Of a stretch of 64,000 bases of DNA, positions 43,790-56,171 are shown piece after piece. The notes under the pieces were generated by a model. That model was given only the letters and a program-made list of their open reading frames with translations, did not search any database and was not told where the DNA came from. The stretch comes from Atriophallophorus winterbourni (taxonomy: Eukaryota; Platyhelminthes; Trematoda; Plagiorchiida; Microphallidae), in assembly GCA_013407085.1 (NCBI GenBank), contig JACCGJ010000626.1, positions 62,001-126,000 on the forward strand, read 5' to 3'. A program made the position numbers and the translations under genes. Position 1 is the stretch's first letter; every line of letters begins with the position of its first letter.

Positions 43790-45610
43790 TTAGATATGGG
43801 GAGCCAAATAAACATTGTCAATCAAGAGCCTCGTAAATGACATGTAGATCAGCAGCCCACGGCTCAAAGCATAAAAACACCGACTATAGTCAATCCTGAC
43901 TAACGAATCAGAACTCGACGTAGCATTACGTTTCGAACCGAAACCAGACAAACCAGCACTCTTACCAATCACGTTGGCTTTCGATATTATATGTTTATCT
44001 TTTACTGACACAGAGAGCGCACAATTATCCCGATTATTGAAAAATTCACTGTCAAACAATGTTACGTCCTCAGCAATATCCCTTTGTGTGCAGAGACAAT
44101 TCATAGAAGCTTCACACAATGCTGTCGAAGTTGGACCAATAATCGTCCATCCCATTGGCGTCAAGTGTGCAAACGGCAGTTTTGCTCTGCCAAGCCTCTG
44201 TTCCAACACCCAGTGAACTTCCGGGACGTTTACTCCCAATAAAATACGAACTCTTTTATCTGGGATACGGATTATCTTGAGATCAGATAGGTGATTCAAA
44301 TGTTTCAATGTTTGCTCAGGAAAAGTCACCTCTTTCACTGGGAGAGAATTCATCACGTAGGCCTGGTCGATATCTACCTTGGCACCATCATGTAGCGACT
44401 GAATTCCAAAGGACGTGACAGTGGTTTTTTGTTTACCTGTGTCATGCACTGAAGTGACATTAATGTAGGCTTGTTCCCCTGACAGTCCCAGTTCTTCGGC
44501 TAAATCAGCAGTCACCAAAGTTGCGTCAGAGCCATTATCCAAAAGGGCGTTCGTAAGCACTACCCCATTCGGACCCATTAATCTTACAGCAATGATGGAC
44601 AACAAACTGCCACAGTTTCGTGTACGTGTCGAATTGATCATTATTTCAGACTCACCTTTGACATTGCGATGTAAGAGTCTGTTATGTTTGCCGTTGCATC
44701 CATCCTTTCCACATCTAGTAGGTACTCTGCAATCAGCTACCCTGTGATTTGGTTGAAGATCGTTAAAGCAGAGTCTGAAAGTTTTAATTCGCGCCACCTT
44801 TTCAGCGTGAGGTAACCTATCGAACACAGTGCACTCTTGTAATGTATGTGTCATGGAGCACTCTGGGCATCGATAAGACTCCGTCGTTGAAATAACATTC
44901 ATGCGAACTTTCCTAGTATTCATATGCATCGGTGAACTAGCATTCAATTCACGACCACTTGCTAAGGTACCGAAACAGTTGGTAGCTATTGAGACTTATG
45001 TGTCCAAAAAACTGACTAAGTTACCGAACGTCGGCTCCTCGTCATATCGAATTATTTCATCAACACATTCAGCCCAGTTGTAACGCAAATGTTTAGGTAA
45101 ACGCTCAACAATTAGCTTCAAATTTGTTATGTTGTTCAGCTCACCTAAACGATTCAACTGTACAAGTGCGAGCTCGCAGTTGCGCATTCTGCGTGTCAGG
45201 TTTCGAAGCGAACCGATGTCATTCTGATTAATGATGTCGCCATTGAGAATCTCTTTCAAAAATGACTGGACGATATCATGTGGGCGACCGAATTCCGTCT
45301 TAAGGATGTGTCGGGCTTGACAATATCCTTCACTATCCGGGAGGTAAACACAATGTTCAATAGCGTCCTTTGCAGAACCACTGCAGTAATGTAATAAATA
45401 CATTAATTTGCGGTTATCATTAGAAATGCGTTCTTCGATGGTCATCTCAAAGGCTTTGACGAATTTGCAGAATTCCATCGGATTACAATCGAACTTATCT
45501 ATGTCTATCTTAGGTAATCCACGCATGTCAGAATACCGCGTCGAACCAGATGCGTTCATCGGCATCTCACGTAACGCTGCGTTACTCGAAACAGGTAATT
45601 CGTTCCCCAT
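43790..45610 (-). pseudogene. BEL/Pao gag-protease polyprotein (DUF1759 and DUF1758 regions), truncated before RT
   Basis: The minus strand starts MGNELPVSSNAALREM at 45610. The gag core has LPKIDIDKFDCNPMEFCKFVKAFE, LLHYCSGSAKDAIEHC and LTRRMRNCELALVQLNRLGELN. A single in-frame stop at 44996-44998 separates it from the rest of the same frame. A zinc-knuckle region follows (CPECSMTHTLQEC; then C-G-K-D-G-C-N-G-K-H). The protease-like domain has LLDNGSDATLV near 44545 and ends LTPMGWTIIGPTS near 44150. The frame closes at 43790 without RT, RNase H or integrase. No LTR is visible: its 5' side is replaced after 34 bp by the viral-like ORF, its 3' side adjoins the foldback repeat. Confidence 0.88.
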
Positions 45611-45644
45611 GCACTTGTAAACTCCATCTCTGTGTCTCTTTGCA

Positions 45645-46973
45645 ATGGATCAGTTCGAGAGTAGCATCTCGGTCTCCAAACTCATGATTATGAAGGATAA
45701 CAACTACGTCTCAGTTGATATACCCGAGGGTTTGTCTACTGTAGATGGTGGTAAACCCTTCAAGCCGGATGAATTAGCTATGATGCTTTGTTCGCTGAAA
45801 TCCTCTAGAAGAATCCCAGGTGTTTCAGTTTTAGACATCTATGGATTGGTCATCGGGGGAACTAGTGTAACATCCACAGAGATGAACAGGCTGGGACACG
45901 GGTTGCTGAATTCTAGTACCAACAGTGAGACCAATTCAAAAGATTTAGCGAGTTTGACTAAACCGTTCTTTGCTGTAGATGAGCCCAAATTTTTAATCAC
46001 TCGGTCCACTAAAGCGATCTGTGGGTTGTTCCAATCAACGGACGACTTGTTGAGTTATGACATGGAGGACATACAATCTGATGCTTGGATCACGTCAAAG
46101 ATCATCACACCTCCAAATGGAAACGAATATGCTAAAGAGGGCCCTCACCACGAGATGATAGAAAGTTTGGGAGAAGTTACTCAGGAAGAAGAGCCTGATT
46201 ATGCTCACGTGGTTCCAACTTGCTCCTTTACCGAGTTCACTAAGGCGATCGGTTATGAGGGGAAAGAAGTTATAAATGAAATGCTCAACCTGGCCAATGT
46301 TTACGCCACAGCACATGCGTTTGCAGCCACCTGTCTTCGGTTAGCCTTGAAGGAGGATAAAGCAATAGACTACTTAAAGACAGCTAAGTTTGTTAAGAAC
46401 TTGTCTACCTCCTGCAGGCCAGTCAGCCTAGAAATTTATTTGTGGCTAGTAAATCTCGCTGTAAAGAATGAAATGTTCGGCATTATGTTACAGCACGAAC
46501 TCGTGAAGGTGAACTTGGTCGCAGTATTGAGGTGGGCTCAAGCATTCTGTCCTTTCGCATCAGCCAACGTCGCTGTGGGTGTAGGATATGTGGGCGTCAT
46601 GAGGTTCGGGCATTCTGTGTTGATGACTATTGAGTCCTATGCGAAGGAGGCTGGAGTAACCTGTGCCGAGATACTACTTGCTATCGGCATCAGAGATTGC
46701 GACAAATATGTGTGGACATGTAAAACGGAGGCTACTTACCTTCAGTTTACATCTAAATGGTACCATTACATCCATGCATTTCGGACCACTTATACAAAAT
46801 ACTTCTCCTTGCCAAAGATGAAGCATTTGGCTTATTGTGCCGTGACCCTACAAAAACTCTTCTCTGAAGAGAATGCTGACCTGGAGTCAATTAGTCTTGG
46901 CTTCAATATCACTTCCAAAGCCAGGGCGGCACTGGTTAAGACTGCCCAGAGAGTGTATGAGAAATATGGATGA
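45645..46973 (+). CDS. Endogenous mononegavirus-like nucleoprotein, intact 442-codon ORF
   Basis: An intronless ATG-to-TGA frame, by far the longest undamaged frame in the window apart from gypsy pol. The protein is mostly alpha-helical in appearance with no signal peptide, no membrane segment and no retroelement motif. The C-terminal half (RFGHSVLMTIESYAKEAG near residues 324-341, then an aromatic KWYHYIHAFRTTYTKYF block near 366-382 and a Leu/Lys-rich end) has the feel of nucleoproteins of non-segmented negative-strand RNA viruses. My best guess is the nyamivirus/bornavirus/artovirus side of Mononegavirales, from pattern memory rather than alignment. Such proteins coat viral RNA. It lies divergently, 34 bp from a Pao gag start, with a CR1 LINE 250 bp downstream. 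No other viral gene was identified. A host gene of unknown family remains possible. Confidence 0.6.
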   Translation: MDQFESSISVSKLMIMKDNNYVSVDIPEGLSTVDGGKPFKPDELAMMLCSLKSSRRIPGVSVLDIYGLVIGGTSVTSTEMNRLGHGLLNSSTNSETNSKDLASLTKPFFAVDEPKFLITRSTKAICGLFQSTDDLLSYDMEDIQSDAWITSKIITPPNGNEYAKEGPHHEMIESLGEVTQEEEPDYAHVVPTCSFTEFTKAIGYEGKEVINEMLNLANVYATAHAFAATCLRLALKEDKAIDYLKTAKFVKNLSTSCRPVSLEIYLWLVNLAVKNEMFGIMLQHELVKVNLVAVLRWAQAFCPFASANVAVGVGYVGVMRFGHSVLMTIESYAKEAGVTCAEILLAIGIRDCDKYVWTCKTEATYLQFTSKWYHYIHAFRTTYTKYFSLPKMKHLAYCAVTLQKLFSEENADLESISLGFNITSKARAALVKTAQRVYEKYG

Positions 46974-47226
46974 GCAGATGTCGGCTCATCCACGCTTATG
47001 TCCCCTGGGGGTGACAAACCTGATTCTGGGTAAAAGGGTGATTCAGACCTCAAAGGGTCTACATCCAAACCGTCAAAGTCGGATGTCAAAATCCGAAGAA
47101 GCATCGCTAAAGCATTGGCGGAGATATAGTAATCTTTATTTTCAACGCATTTATAGACAAATCTGCTTTGGGTTCTGATATACCTCTGGGATTTTGCGCG
47201 TCACTCGACTTGGGACGTTTCATTGA
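46974..47226 (+). other. Sequence between viral-like ORF and CR1 family B; possible decayed C-terminal or 3' viral sequence
   Basis: The frame of the ORF stays readable past its TGA for 19 codons to a TAA (47031) and for another 31 codons to a TAG (47127). The residues are Ser/Gly/Asp/Lys-rich, as in a disordered tail. Whether this is an original tail cut by new stops or plain UTR cannot be told here. 47130-47226 is unassigned, and no poly(A) tract is seen. Confidence 0.4.
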
Positions 47227-49636
47227 TGGAACTAACGTGCGCATTGTGCATTTTTGGGTTGTGAGGATGAGGCCAAGAGTTCGTTGGGAACCTCTGACGA
47301 TAGGCATTCGGAGGGATCTGGATCTTTGAAAGTGATATACTTCAATGCGAAGAGCTGGAGAAACTAAATGGATTTACTTAATGATCGGATCAGACAGGAC
47401 CCTCAAGCGATCATTGCGGTGACGGAAACCTGGCTCTCACCTGAGTAGGCTGATTTCGAGTTGACCCTACCTGGATATAGGCACTTTTGCTCAGATCAAA
47501 CAGAGGCTAGAATCGGTGATGGGGTTGCCTTATACTTCTAATAACATATTTCGGTCGCATTGTTGGCTCGCTTCTAGCAGACTGCCGGTATGGGTGAGAG
47601 TTTATGGTCCCGTATATGGACTGCAGCTTCATTGGCCACGATGGGTGTCGTTTATCGTTCTCCCAATACTCAGGCAGATACTCTGATATCACAGATATAT
47701 CATTATGGTAGATCCTTAAACTGCTCAATAATTGGGGATTTCAATGCTCCAAGTATTGATTGGACTTCGGTAGATGAATGTTCTGGGTCATTTGAGCAGG
47801 ATTTATTAGACGCTGTGGTTGATGTGGGCTTCGTGCAGCATGATGCCTATCCGACCAGAGCAGGCCCTACCGAGTGTGAGTCCATTTGGACTTATGATGC
47901 ACTCCCACGCAGTCCGATATTACTCAGCTTCAGATTAAAGCTCCATTAGGCTTTAGTGATCATGTAACCTTAAGTTTTATATGAAAACGCAACATTGGCT
48001 GGGTACTAGATCCAATTCCCAGAAGGAATTTTTGGAAGGCAGACGCGGGTAAGCTACGGGATGTTGCTTCATCTCTCGATTGGTCTTCCGATCAATCAGC
48101 TGATGTTGAACATTGTTGGCTGGTGATCCGTAGTAATATTTGGAGAGTTATTGAGGTAACTGTTTCGTTGTCCACACGTCGTCGTAAGGCAAAATGTCCC
48201 TCCTTGGTTTGACAAGGAGCTACGGAAACTTTTGCGGCAACGTCAAAAGCTCTGGTCGATATTCGTAAACAGGAAAAACGCCACTGATTATGACAATTAT
48301 CGGCAATCTATAATCCTTTGCAAGGTATTAAAACGCAGAAAACGTATGTTGCAGGAGCAGCGATTAGTTGACGAGTCTACTTGTGCACCAACACGGTTAT
48401 TCGCATACATTCGTCACCGCACAAAGGCGTCGCCATATATTCCTAATTTGATAGATACGAATGGGGTAGACATTACTGAGGATGGTTTGAAATCTGAAGC
48501 CATTGCTAAGCAGTATGACTCCGTGTACTGTCTGGAAGACAGTGATCCTCTTCTGTCTCTAATAACAGTGAAGTGCTGTCTGATCTTCATGCAGATGTAG
48601 AGAAGGTTAGACTCCGGTTGGAACAGTTAGACACAATCCGCGCCAGGACCAGACGGTATTCATCCATTGGATTTAAGAGCACTATCAGAATTTTTGTGCG
48701 TTCCGCTGGTCAGGTTGTTTAAAAAATACGTAACATTAGGTTCCTGCCACAAGAATGGAAACAGGGTATTGTTAAACCGTTTTTAAGAGTGGAGACCCTA
48801 GTAGTCCCGATAATTACAGGCCGGTCACATTGACCTCCGTGATCGGTAAAATTTGAGAGAATTTGATCAAAATGAAAATAGAGCACTTTCTTTTGGTGTG
48901 TGAACGTTGGTGTCCACAACAAAATGGATTCACCAAAAATCGCTCAGGCGTAAGTAACCTGCTCCTGGCGCGAGAAAGTTGGTGTGATTTGACTGATTCA
49001 TTCATCTCAGGGCGGTCAAACCGCCTAGAGGTGAATGGAGCTTTGCCTTTATAAATGATAGCAGTCTGCGAAGTGCCGCAGGGATCTGTCCTTGGCCCAT
49101 TGTTATTCAAAATTTTCATGAATTATATTCCGCACGCGGTTGCTATCGATTGTCTTTTATTCGCGGATGATTTTAAACTGTGGGCCTATGTCAGTTCCTG
49201 CGATGGCCACAAGCAACTGCAACAAGCAGTTGATGACTTAGTCAGCTGGACACATCGCTTGTCACTGTCTATAAATGAGTACCAGACAGTGGTCATACGC
49301 ATATATTCCGATGATACTGCTTGTAAATACTTTCTTTAAGGTAAGCCTATTAATGCGGTGACGGCCGAAAAAGTCTTAGGGATTCTGGTTATGGATTCCT
49401 TACAGTCAAAGGTTGACACATGTCGTGAGGATAGGCAGCGCTACCAGGATGCTTTGTGCGATTCGCCGTTTATTTGCGACCATTACCCCGCAAATGTTCC
49501 AGACACGTTTCTCTGCGTATGTTCGTCCTCCTTTGAAATATGGGCTACCTGTTGCATTTCATCGGTCTAAAGGCGAAAGCGACTCTTTGGAGAGGGTACA
49601 AAGGAACGGCAATAAGATGGTTCGTAGAATGCGCTA
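47227..49636 (+). mobile_element. CR1-like LINE (family B), 5'-truncated second copy, degraded
   Basis: Starts in the ORF1 end (matching 19826 onward) and follows the first copy closely. Blocks are the endonuclease GVVYRSPNTQADTL (47645-47690), GDFNAPSIDW (here with the normal GDFN, ~47730), the KLWSIF linker, NYRPVTLTS (~48815), VPQGSVLGPLLFKIFMNYIP (~49075), LFADDFKLW and VRPPLKYGLPVAF (~49520). Relative to copy 1, about 180 bp with the FSKAFDRV motif are missing near 48998. Stops and frameshifts are frequent. It fuses to family A at 49637. Confidence 0.85.
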
Positions 49637-51339
49637 ACTCCACACAGCGTGTTAGGGATTTAGGAGTACTGGTTAGGACGGACTTCAAATGGGAGGACCA
49701 ATGCGCCGCTGCAGCTCAACGTGCTCGCAAAGTTCTCTTTCGGCTGAGATCCGTGTTATCCAGCAGAAAACCCGAGGTATTCCTGCCGCTTTACAAGGCA
49801 TTAGTTAGGCCGCACTTAGAATATTGTGTCCAGGCGTGGTGCCCTTACTACAAGAAGGATATCGTTCAACTCGAAAGCGTACAGCGTCTCGCAACTCGCA
49901 TGATTGAGGGTCAGCGAGGGAAACCTTACGCTGCACGCCTAAAGTCCCTAGATCTTTTTTCACTTACGCGCCGTCGTTTGAGAGGTGACTTAATTGAAAT
50001 ACCGATGTTAGTTGGATTGAGTGAGAAGCCATCTTTATCGATGTCTCACTGTGGGGAATATCTTCGTTTATCACAATTGCCACTCTCCCACCCGTAACAC
50101 CATTATCACTATCCTGACGATAGATGGCGTACTTAGTGGATACAAATGACGAAACATGATCATCTGATTTCAACCATGATTTGGAGGTAGCAAATATGTC
50201 GATCTGGTTTTTCAGTGCGGTAAGCTGCAGTTCACCCCACTTATTACATACTGCAAGCATCTGTGTACAGTACACAGGTATTACTATTCTGCGCACATTT
50301 AATCGACATTTACTAGGGGTCGGGGCACCGTCGTTGATACCCCGTTATTTGAAACCGAAGTAGTAGATAAGTGGTTAGGCTGCGCTTGCAACGAGCTTGC
50401 ACCGGCCTAATAGCAGCTGTACATAGATTTTCTTCTTTCAGGAGCCTACTAAAAAGCGAATGTTGTTTATTTTCTGGCGTAATGCCTTGAAGACCTGAAA
50501 TGCGTTTGCTTGCTAACGAGTTTTTCATGCCTCGTATTCCACTTGCGGGCCATTTTGGAGTACGTCTTCAATCACTACTACAGCAGATGAATTAAACATG
50601 TAAGCACTTTTTGAAAGAAGCTTATACCAGTCCAGCTGGTTTATAAATTCTTCCACAATCGGATGAGCGCTACCTACAGCTGGGTTCCACTGGCCTACAC
50701 GATAGACCTATTTTTACCTGGCAGATGATTAGCCCTGCAATAAGCAAAACATCTTGAACCCTAGAACGGTCCATTTGCGCCGGGATTTGCTTTCGCGAAT
50801 CAGCGGCTTTTCCACATTAAGAATGAGCAGAGTACGAGTTGACCGCGTTTCCGCCAATTTATTGGGTGCAGCAAGCTTACTAACTTGCTCAGCGAAGGCA
50901 TTTATTTGCCTTTCTGAAACAATGTAGTTAGATTGCTGTGATTTTACCGGAACACTTATCATTAGCGACGGTTTTCTTTGTAGGGTTCTTTTTACCAGCT
51001 GTGGTGCTTTTAAATCCCTACCGAAGGTACTTCGGACAGGACCCTGGTTTATTGATGGGGATGTTTTCTTTAGTATGACAACTTAGAATTCGCACCTTCT
51101 GCTACAACGTTGTTAATACTACGGGCAGAGGTCCTAAGAAAAGCTTCTCTTGCGTTTCGCTTACAGTCCCCACACACCCATTCTTGGAAACTATTTTTAA
51201 AATAGTTTTCGTAATGATTGGCAAGAATGACAGAGAATGTTGGATGAGCTCACCTTTGGACCACATCACAAGCTATGCCTTTGACTACTTTCTTCCCACA
51301 TTTGATTGAAACGCAGAGATATGTCACTTTACGCATATT

Positions 51340-52012
51340 TCGATTTTTTTAAATTCTCGAATGGAACCGACGTGATCACTGGTTTACCCCAAGGTTCGGT
51401 ACTCGGTCCTCTTCTATTCCTGATTTTCATCGATGACTTGTCCTCGCATTGAAGTGCACATGCTTTATTTTCGCGGATGATGTGAAATTCATCGGATTAA
51501 TGGACACGGATACCTTGATACACGAACTTGAACGGGTCATAAACTGGTCACACCAGTGAGACCTCCCACTGAACCTTAATAAGAGCCAAATCTTGTCAGC
51601 ACTGGTTGATAAGATTTCAGTTCAGGTGTCGGGCAATTCTAACACTGTTAGCGTCACACAGCGTGTTGTGGATTTAGGAGTACTAGTTAGGACTGACTTC
51701 AAATGGGAGGACCAATGCGCCGCTGCAGCACAATGTGCTCGCAAAGTTCTCTTTCGGCTGAGATTTGTGTTATCCAGCAGAAGAACCGATGTATTCCTGC
51801 CCCTTTAAAAGGCATTAGTTCGGCCGCATTTAGAATATTGTGTCTAGGCGTGATGCAGTTACTACAAAAAGGATATCGTTCAACTCGAAAGCGTACAGCG
51901 TCTCGCAACTCGCATGATTGAGGGTCAGCGAGGGAAACCTTACGCTGCACGCCTAAAGTCCCTAGATCTTTTTCCACTTACGCGCCGTCGTTTGAGAGGT
52001 GACTTAATTGAA
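51340..52012 (+). pseudogene. CR1 family A RT piece, array unit 2
   Basis: TGLPQGSVLGPLLFLIFIDDL, then a frameshift, FADDVKFIGLMDTDT, a stop in SHQ*DLPL, and QRVVDLGVLVRTDFKWEDQ. Unit-specific lesions include an early stop after DVFLPL and one in EYCV. It is not translatable as RT. Confidence 0.8.
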
Positions 52013-53353
52013 ATACCGATGTTAGTTGGATTGAGTGAGAAGCCATCTTTATCGATGTCTCACTGTGGGGAATATCTTCGTTTATCACAATTGCCACTCT
52101 CCCACCCGTAACACCATTATCACTATCCTGACGATAGATGGCGTACTTAGTGGATACAAATGACGAAACATGATCATCTGATTTCAACCATGATTTGGAG
52201 GTAGCAAATATGTCGATCTGGTTTTTCAGTGCGGTAAGCTGCAGTTCACCCCACTTATTACATACTGCAAGCATCTGTGTACAGTACACAGGTATTACTA
52301 TTCTGCGCACATTTAATCGACATTTACTAGGGGTCGGAGCACCGTCGTTGATACCCCGTTATTTGAAACCGAAGTAGTAGATAAGTGGTTAGGCTGCGCT
52401 TGCAACGAGCTTGCACCGGCCTAATAGCAGTTGTACATAGATTTTCTTCTTTCAGGAGCCTACTAAAAAGCGAATGTTGTTTATTTTCTGGCGTAATGCC
52501 TTGAAGACCTGAAATGCGTTCGCTTGCTAACGAGTTTTTCATGCCTCGTATTCCACTTGCGGGCCATTTTGGAGTACGTCTTCAATCACTACTACAGCAG
52601 ATGAATTGAACATGTAAGCACTTTTTGAAAGAAGCTTATACCAGTCCAGCTGGTTTATAAATTCTTCCACAATCGGATGAGCGCTACCTACAGCTGGGTT
52701 CCACTGGCCTACACGATAGACCTATTTTTACCTGGCAGATGATTAGCCCTGCAATACGCAAAACATCTTGAACCCTAGAACGGTCCATTTGCGCCGGGAT
52801 TTGCTTTCGCGAATCAGCGGCTTTTCCACATTAAGAATGAGCAGAGTACGAGTTGGCCGCGTTTCCGCCAATTTATTGGGTGCAGCAAGCTTACTAACTT
52901 GCTCAGCGAAGGCATTTATTTGCCTTTCTAAAGCAATGTAGTTAGATTGCTGTGATTTTACCGGAACACTTATCATTAGCGACGGTTTTCTTTGTAGGGT
53001 TCTTTTTACCCGCTGTGGTGCTTTTAAATCCCTACCGAAGGTACTTCGGACAGGACCCAGGTTTATTGATGGGGATGTTTTCTTTAGTATGACAACTTAG
53101 AATTCGCACCTTCTGCTACAACGTTGTTAATACTACGGGCAGAGGTCCTAAGAAAAGCTTCTCTTGCGTTTCGCTTACAGTCCCCACACACCCATTCTTG
53201 GAAACTATTTTTACAATAGGTTTCGTAATGATTGGCAAGAGTGCCAGAGCATTTTGGATGAGCCCACCTTTGGAACACATCACAAGCTATGCCTTTGACT
53301 ACTTCCTTCCCACATTTGATTGAAACGCAGAGATATGACACTTTACGCATATT

Positions 53354-54026
53354 TCGATTTTTTTAAATTCTCGAATGAAACCGACGTGATCACTGGTGTA
53401 CCCCAAGGTTCGGTACTTGGTCCTCTTCTATTCCTGATTTTCATCGATGACTTGTCCTCGCATTGAAGTGCACATGCTTCATTTTCGCGGATAATGTGAA
53501 ATTCATTGGATTAACGGACAAGGATACCTTGATACACGAACTTGAACGGGTCATAAACTGGTCACACCAGTGGGACCTCCCACTGAACCTTAATAAGAGC
53601 CAAATCTTGTCAGCACTGGTTGATAAGATTTCAGTTAAGGTGTCGGGCAATTCTAACACTGTTAGCGTCACACAGCGTGTTGAGGATTTAGGAGTACTAG
53701 TTAGGACTGACTTCAAATGGGAGGACCAATGCGCCGCTGCAGCTCAATGTGCTCGCAAAGTTCTCTTTCGGCTGAGATTTGTGTTATCCAGCAGAAGAAC
53801 CGATGTATTCCTGCCCCTTTACAAGGCATTAGTTCGGCCGCATTTAGAATATTGTGTCCAGGCGTGATGCAGTTACTACAAGAAGGATATCGTTCAACTC
53901 GAAAGCGTACAGCGTCTCGCAACTCGCATGATTGAGGGTCAGCGAGGGAAACCTTACGCTGCACGCCTAAAGTCCCTAGATCTTTTTTCACTTACGCGCC
54001 GTCGTTTGAGAGGTGACTTAATTGAA
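53354..54026 (+). pseudogene. CR1 family A RT piece, array unit 3
   Basis: VPQGSVLGPLLFLIFIDDLSSH then a stop/frameshift at 53464; FADNVKFIGLTDKDT (catalytic FADD altered to FADN) and an open 134-residue frame to a stop after EYCVQA. Unit 4 shares the FADN change and the stop, which marks them as daughter copies. Confidence 0.8.
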
Positions 54027-55497
54027 ATACCGATGTTAGTTGGATTGAGTGAGAAGCCATCTTTATCGATGTCTCACTGTGGGGAATATCTTCGTTTATC
54101 ACAATTGCCACTCTCCCACCCGTAACACCATTATCACTATCCTGACGATAGATGGCGTACTTAGTGGATACAAATGACGAAACATGATCATCTGATTTCA
54201 ACCATGATTTGGAGGTAGCAAATATGTCGATCTGGTTTTTCAGTGCGGTAAGCTGCAGTTCACCCCACTTATTACATACTGCAAGCATCTGTGTACAGTA
54301 CACAGGTATTACTATTCTGCGCACATTTAATCGACATTTACTAGGGGTCGGAGCACCGTCGTTGATACCCCGTTATTTGAAACCGAAGTAGTAGATAAGT
54401 GGTTAGGCTGCGCTTGCAACGAGCTTGCACCGGCCTAATAGCAGTTGTACATAGATTTTCTTTTTTCAGGAGCCTACTAAAAAGCGAATGTTGTTTATTT
54501 TCTGGCGTAATGCCTTGAAGACCTGAAATGCGTTCGCTTGCTAACGAGTTTTTCATGCCTCGTATTCCACTTGCGGGCCATTTTGGAGTACGTCTTCAAT
54601 CACTAATACAGCAGATGAATTAAACATTTAATTTTGGATAAGGTTGATCCCTTTTATGTGAGTTTTCATGCCAGGCGTTTTTAAACGCTTTTCATGAATG
54701 TTTTGTTGAGGCTCTGTATCCTGGACAACTTTGAAAAGTCCATTTATATAGCGTTTATATAAGCACTTTTTGAAAGAAGCTTATACCAGTCCAGCTGGTT
54801 TATAAATTCTTCCACAATCGGATGAGCGCTACCTACAGCTGGGTTCCACTGGCCTACACGATAGACCTTTTTTACCTGGCAGATAATTAGCCCTGCAATA
54901 CGCAAAACATCTTGAACCCTAGAACTGTCCATTTGCGCCGGGATTTGCTTTCGCGAATCAGCGGCTTTTCCACATTAAGAATGAGCAGAGTACGAGTTGA
55001 CCGCGTTTCCGCCAATTTATTGGGTGCAGCAAGCTTACTAACTTGCTCAGCGAAGGCATTTATTTGCCTTTCTAAAGCAATGTAGTTAGATTGCTGTGAT
55101 TTTACCGGAACACTTATCATTAGCGACGGTTTTCTTTGTAGGGTTCTTTTTACCCGCTGTGGTGCTTTTAAATCCCTACCGAAGGTACTTCGGACAGGAC
55201 CCAGGTTTATTGATGGGGATGTTTTCTTAAGTATGACAACTTAGAATTCGCACCTTCTGCTACAACGTTGTTAATACTACGGGCAGAGGTCCTAAGAAAA
55301 GCTTCTCTTGCGTTTCGCTTACAGTCCCCACACACCCATTCTTGGAAACTATTTTTACAATAGGTTTCGTAATGATTGGCAAGAGTGCCAGAGCATTTTG
55401 GATGAGCCCACCTTTGGAACACATCACAAGCTATGCCTTTGACTACTTCCTTCCCACATTTGATTGAAACGCAGAGATATGACACTTTACGCATATT

Positions 55498-56170
55498 TCG
55501 ATTTTTTTAAATTCTCGAATGAAACCGACGTGATCACTGGTGTACCCCAAGGTTCGGTACTTGGTCCTCTTCTATTCCTGATTTTCATCGATGACTTGTC
55601 CTCGCATTGAAGTGCACATGCTTCATTTTCGCGGATAATGTGAAATTCATTGGATTAACGGACAAGGATACCTTGATACACGAACTTGAACGGGTCATAA
55701 ACTGGTCACACCAGTGGGACCTCCCACTGAACCTTAATAAGAGCCAAATCTTGTCAGCACTGGTTGATAAGATTTCAGTTAAGGTGTCGGGCAATTCTAA
55801 CACTGTTAGCGTCACACAGCGTGTTGAGGATTTAGGAGTACTAGTTAGGACTGACTTCAAATGGGAGGACCAATGCGCCGCTGCAGCTCAATGTGCTCGC
55901 AAAGTTCTCTTTCGGCTGAGATTTGTGTTATCCAGCAGAAGAACCGATGTATTCTTGCCCCTTTACAAGGCATTAGTTCAGCCGCATTTAGAATATTGTG
56001 TCCAGGCGTGATGCAGTTACTACAAGAAGGATATCGTTCAACTCGAAAGCGTACAGCGTCTCGCAACTCGCATGATTGAGGGTCAGCGAGGGAAACCATA
56101 CGCTGCACGCCTAAAGTCCCTAGATCTTTTTTCACTTACGCGCCGTCGTTTGAGAGGTGACTCAATTGAA
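55498..56170 (+). pseudogene. CR1 family A RT piece, array unit 4
   Basis: Nearly identical to unit 3 (same frameshift, FADN and stop after EYCVQA), with small private changes such as LVQPHLEY for LVRPHLEY. Confidence 0.8.
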
Positions 56171-56171
56171 A

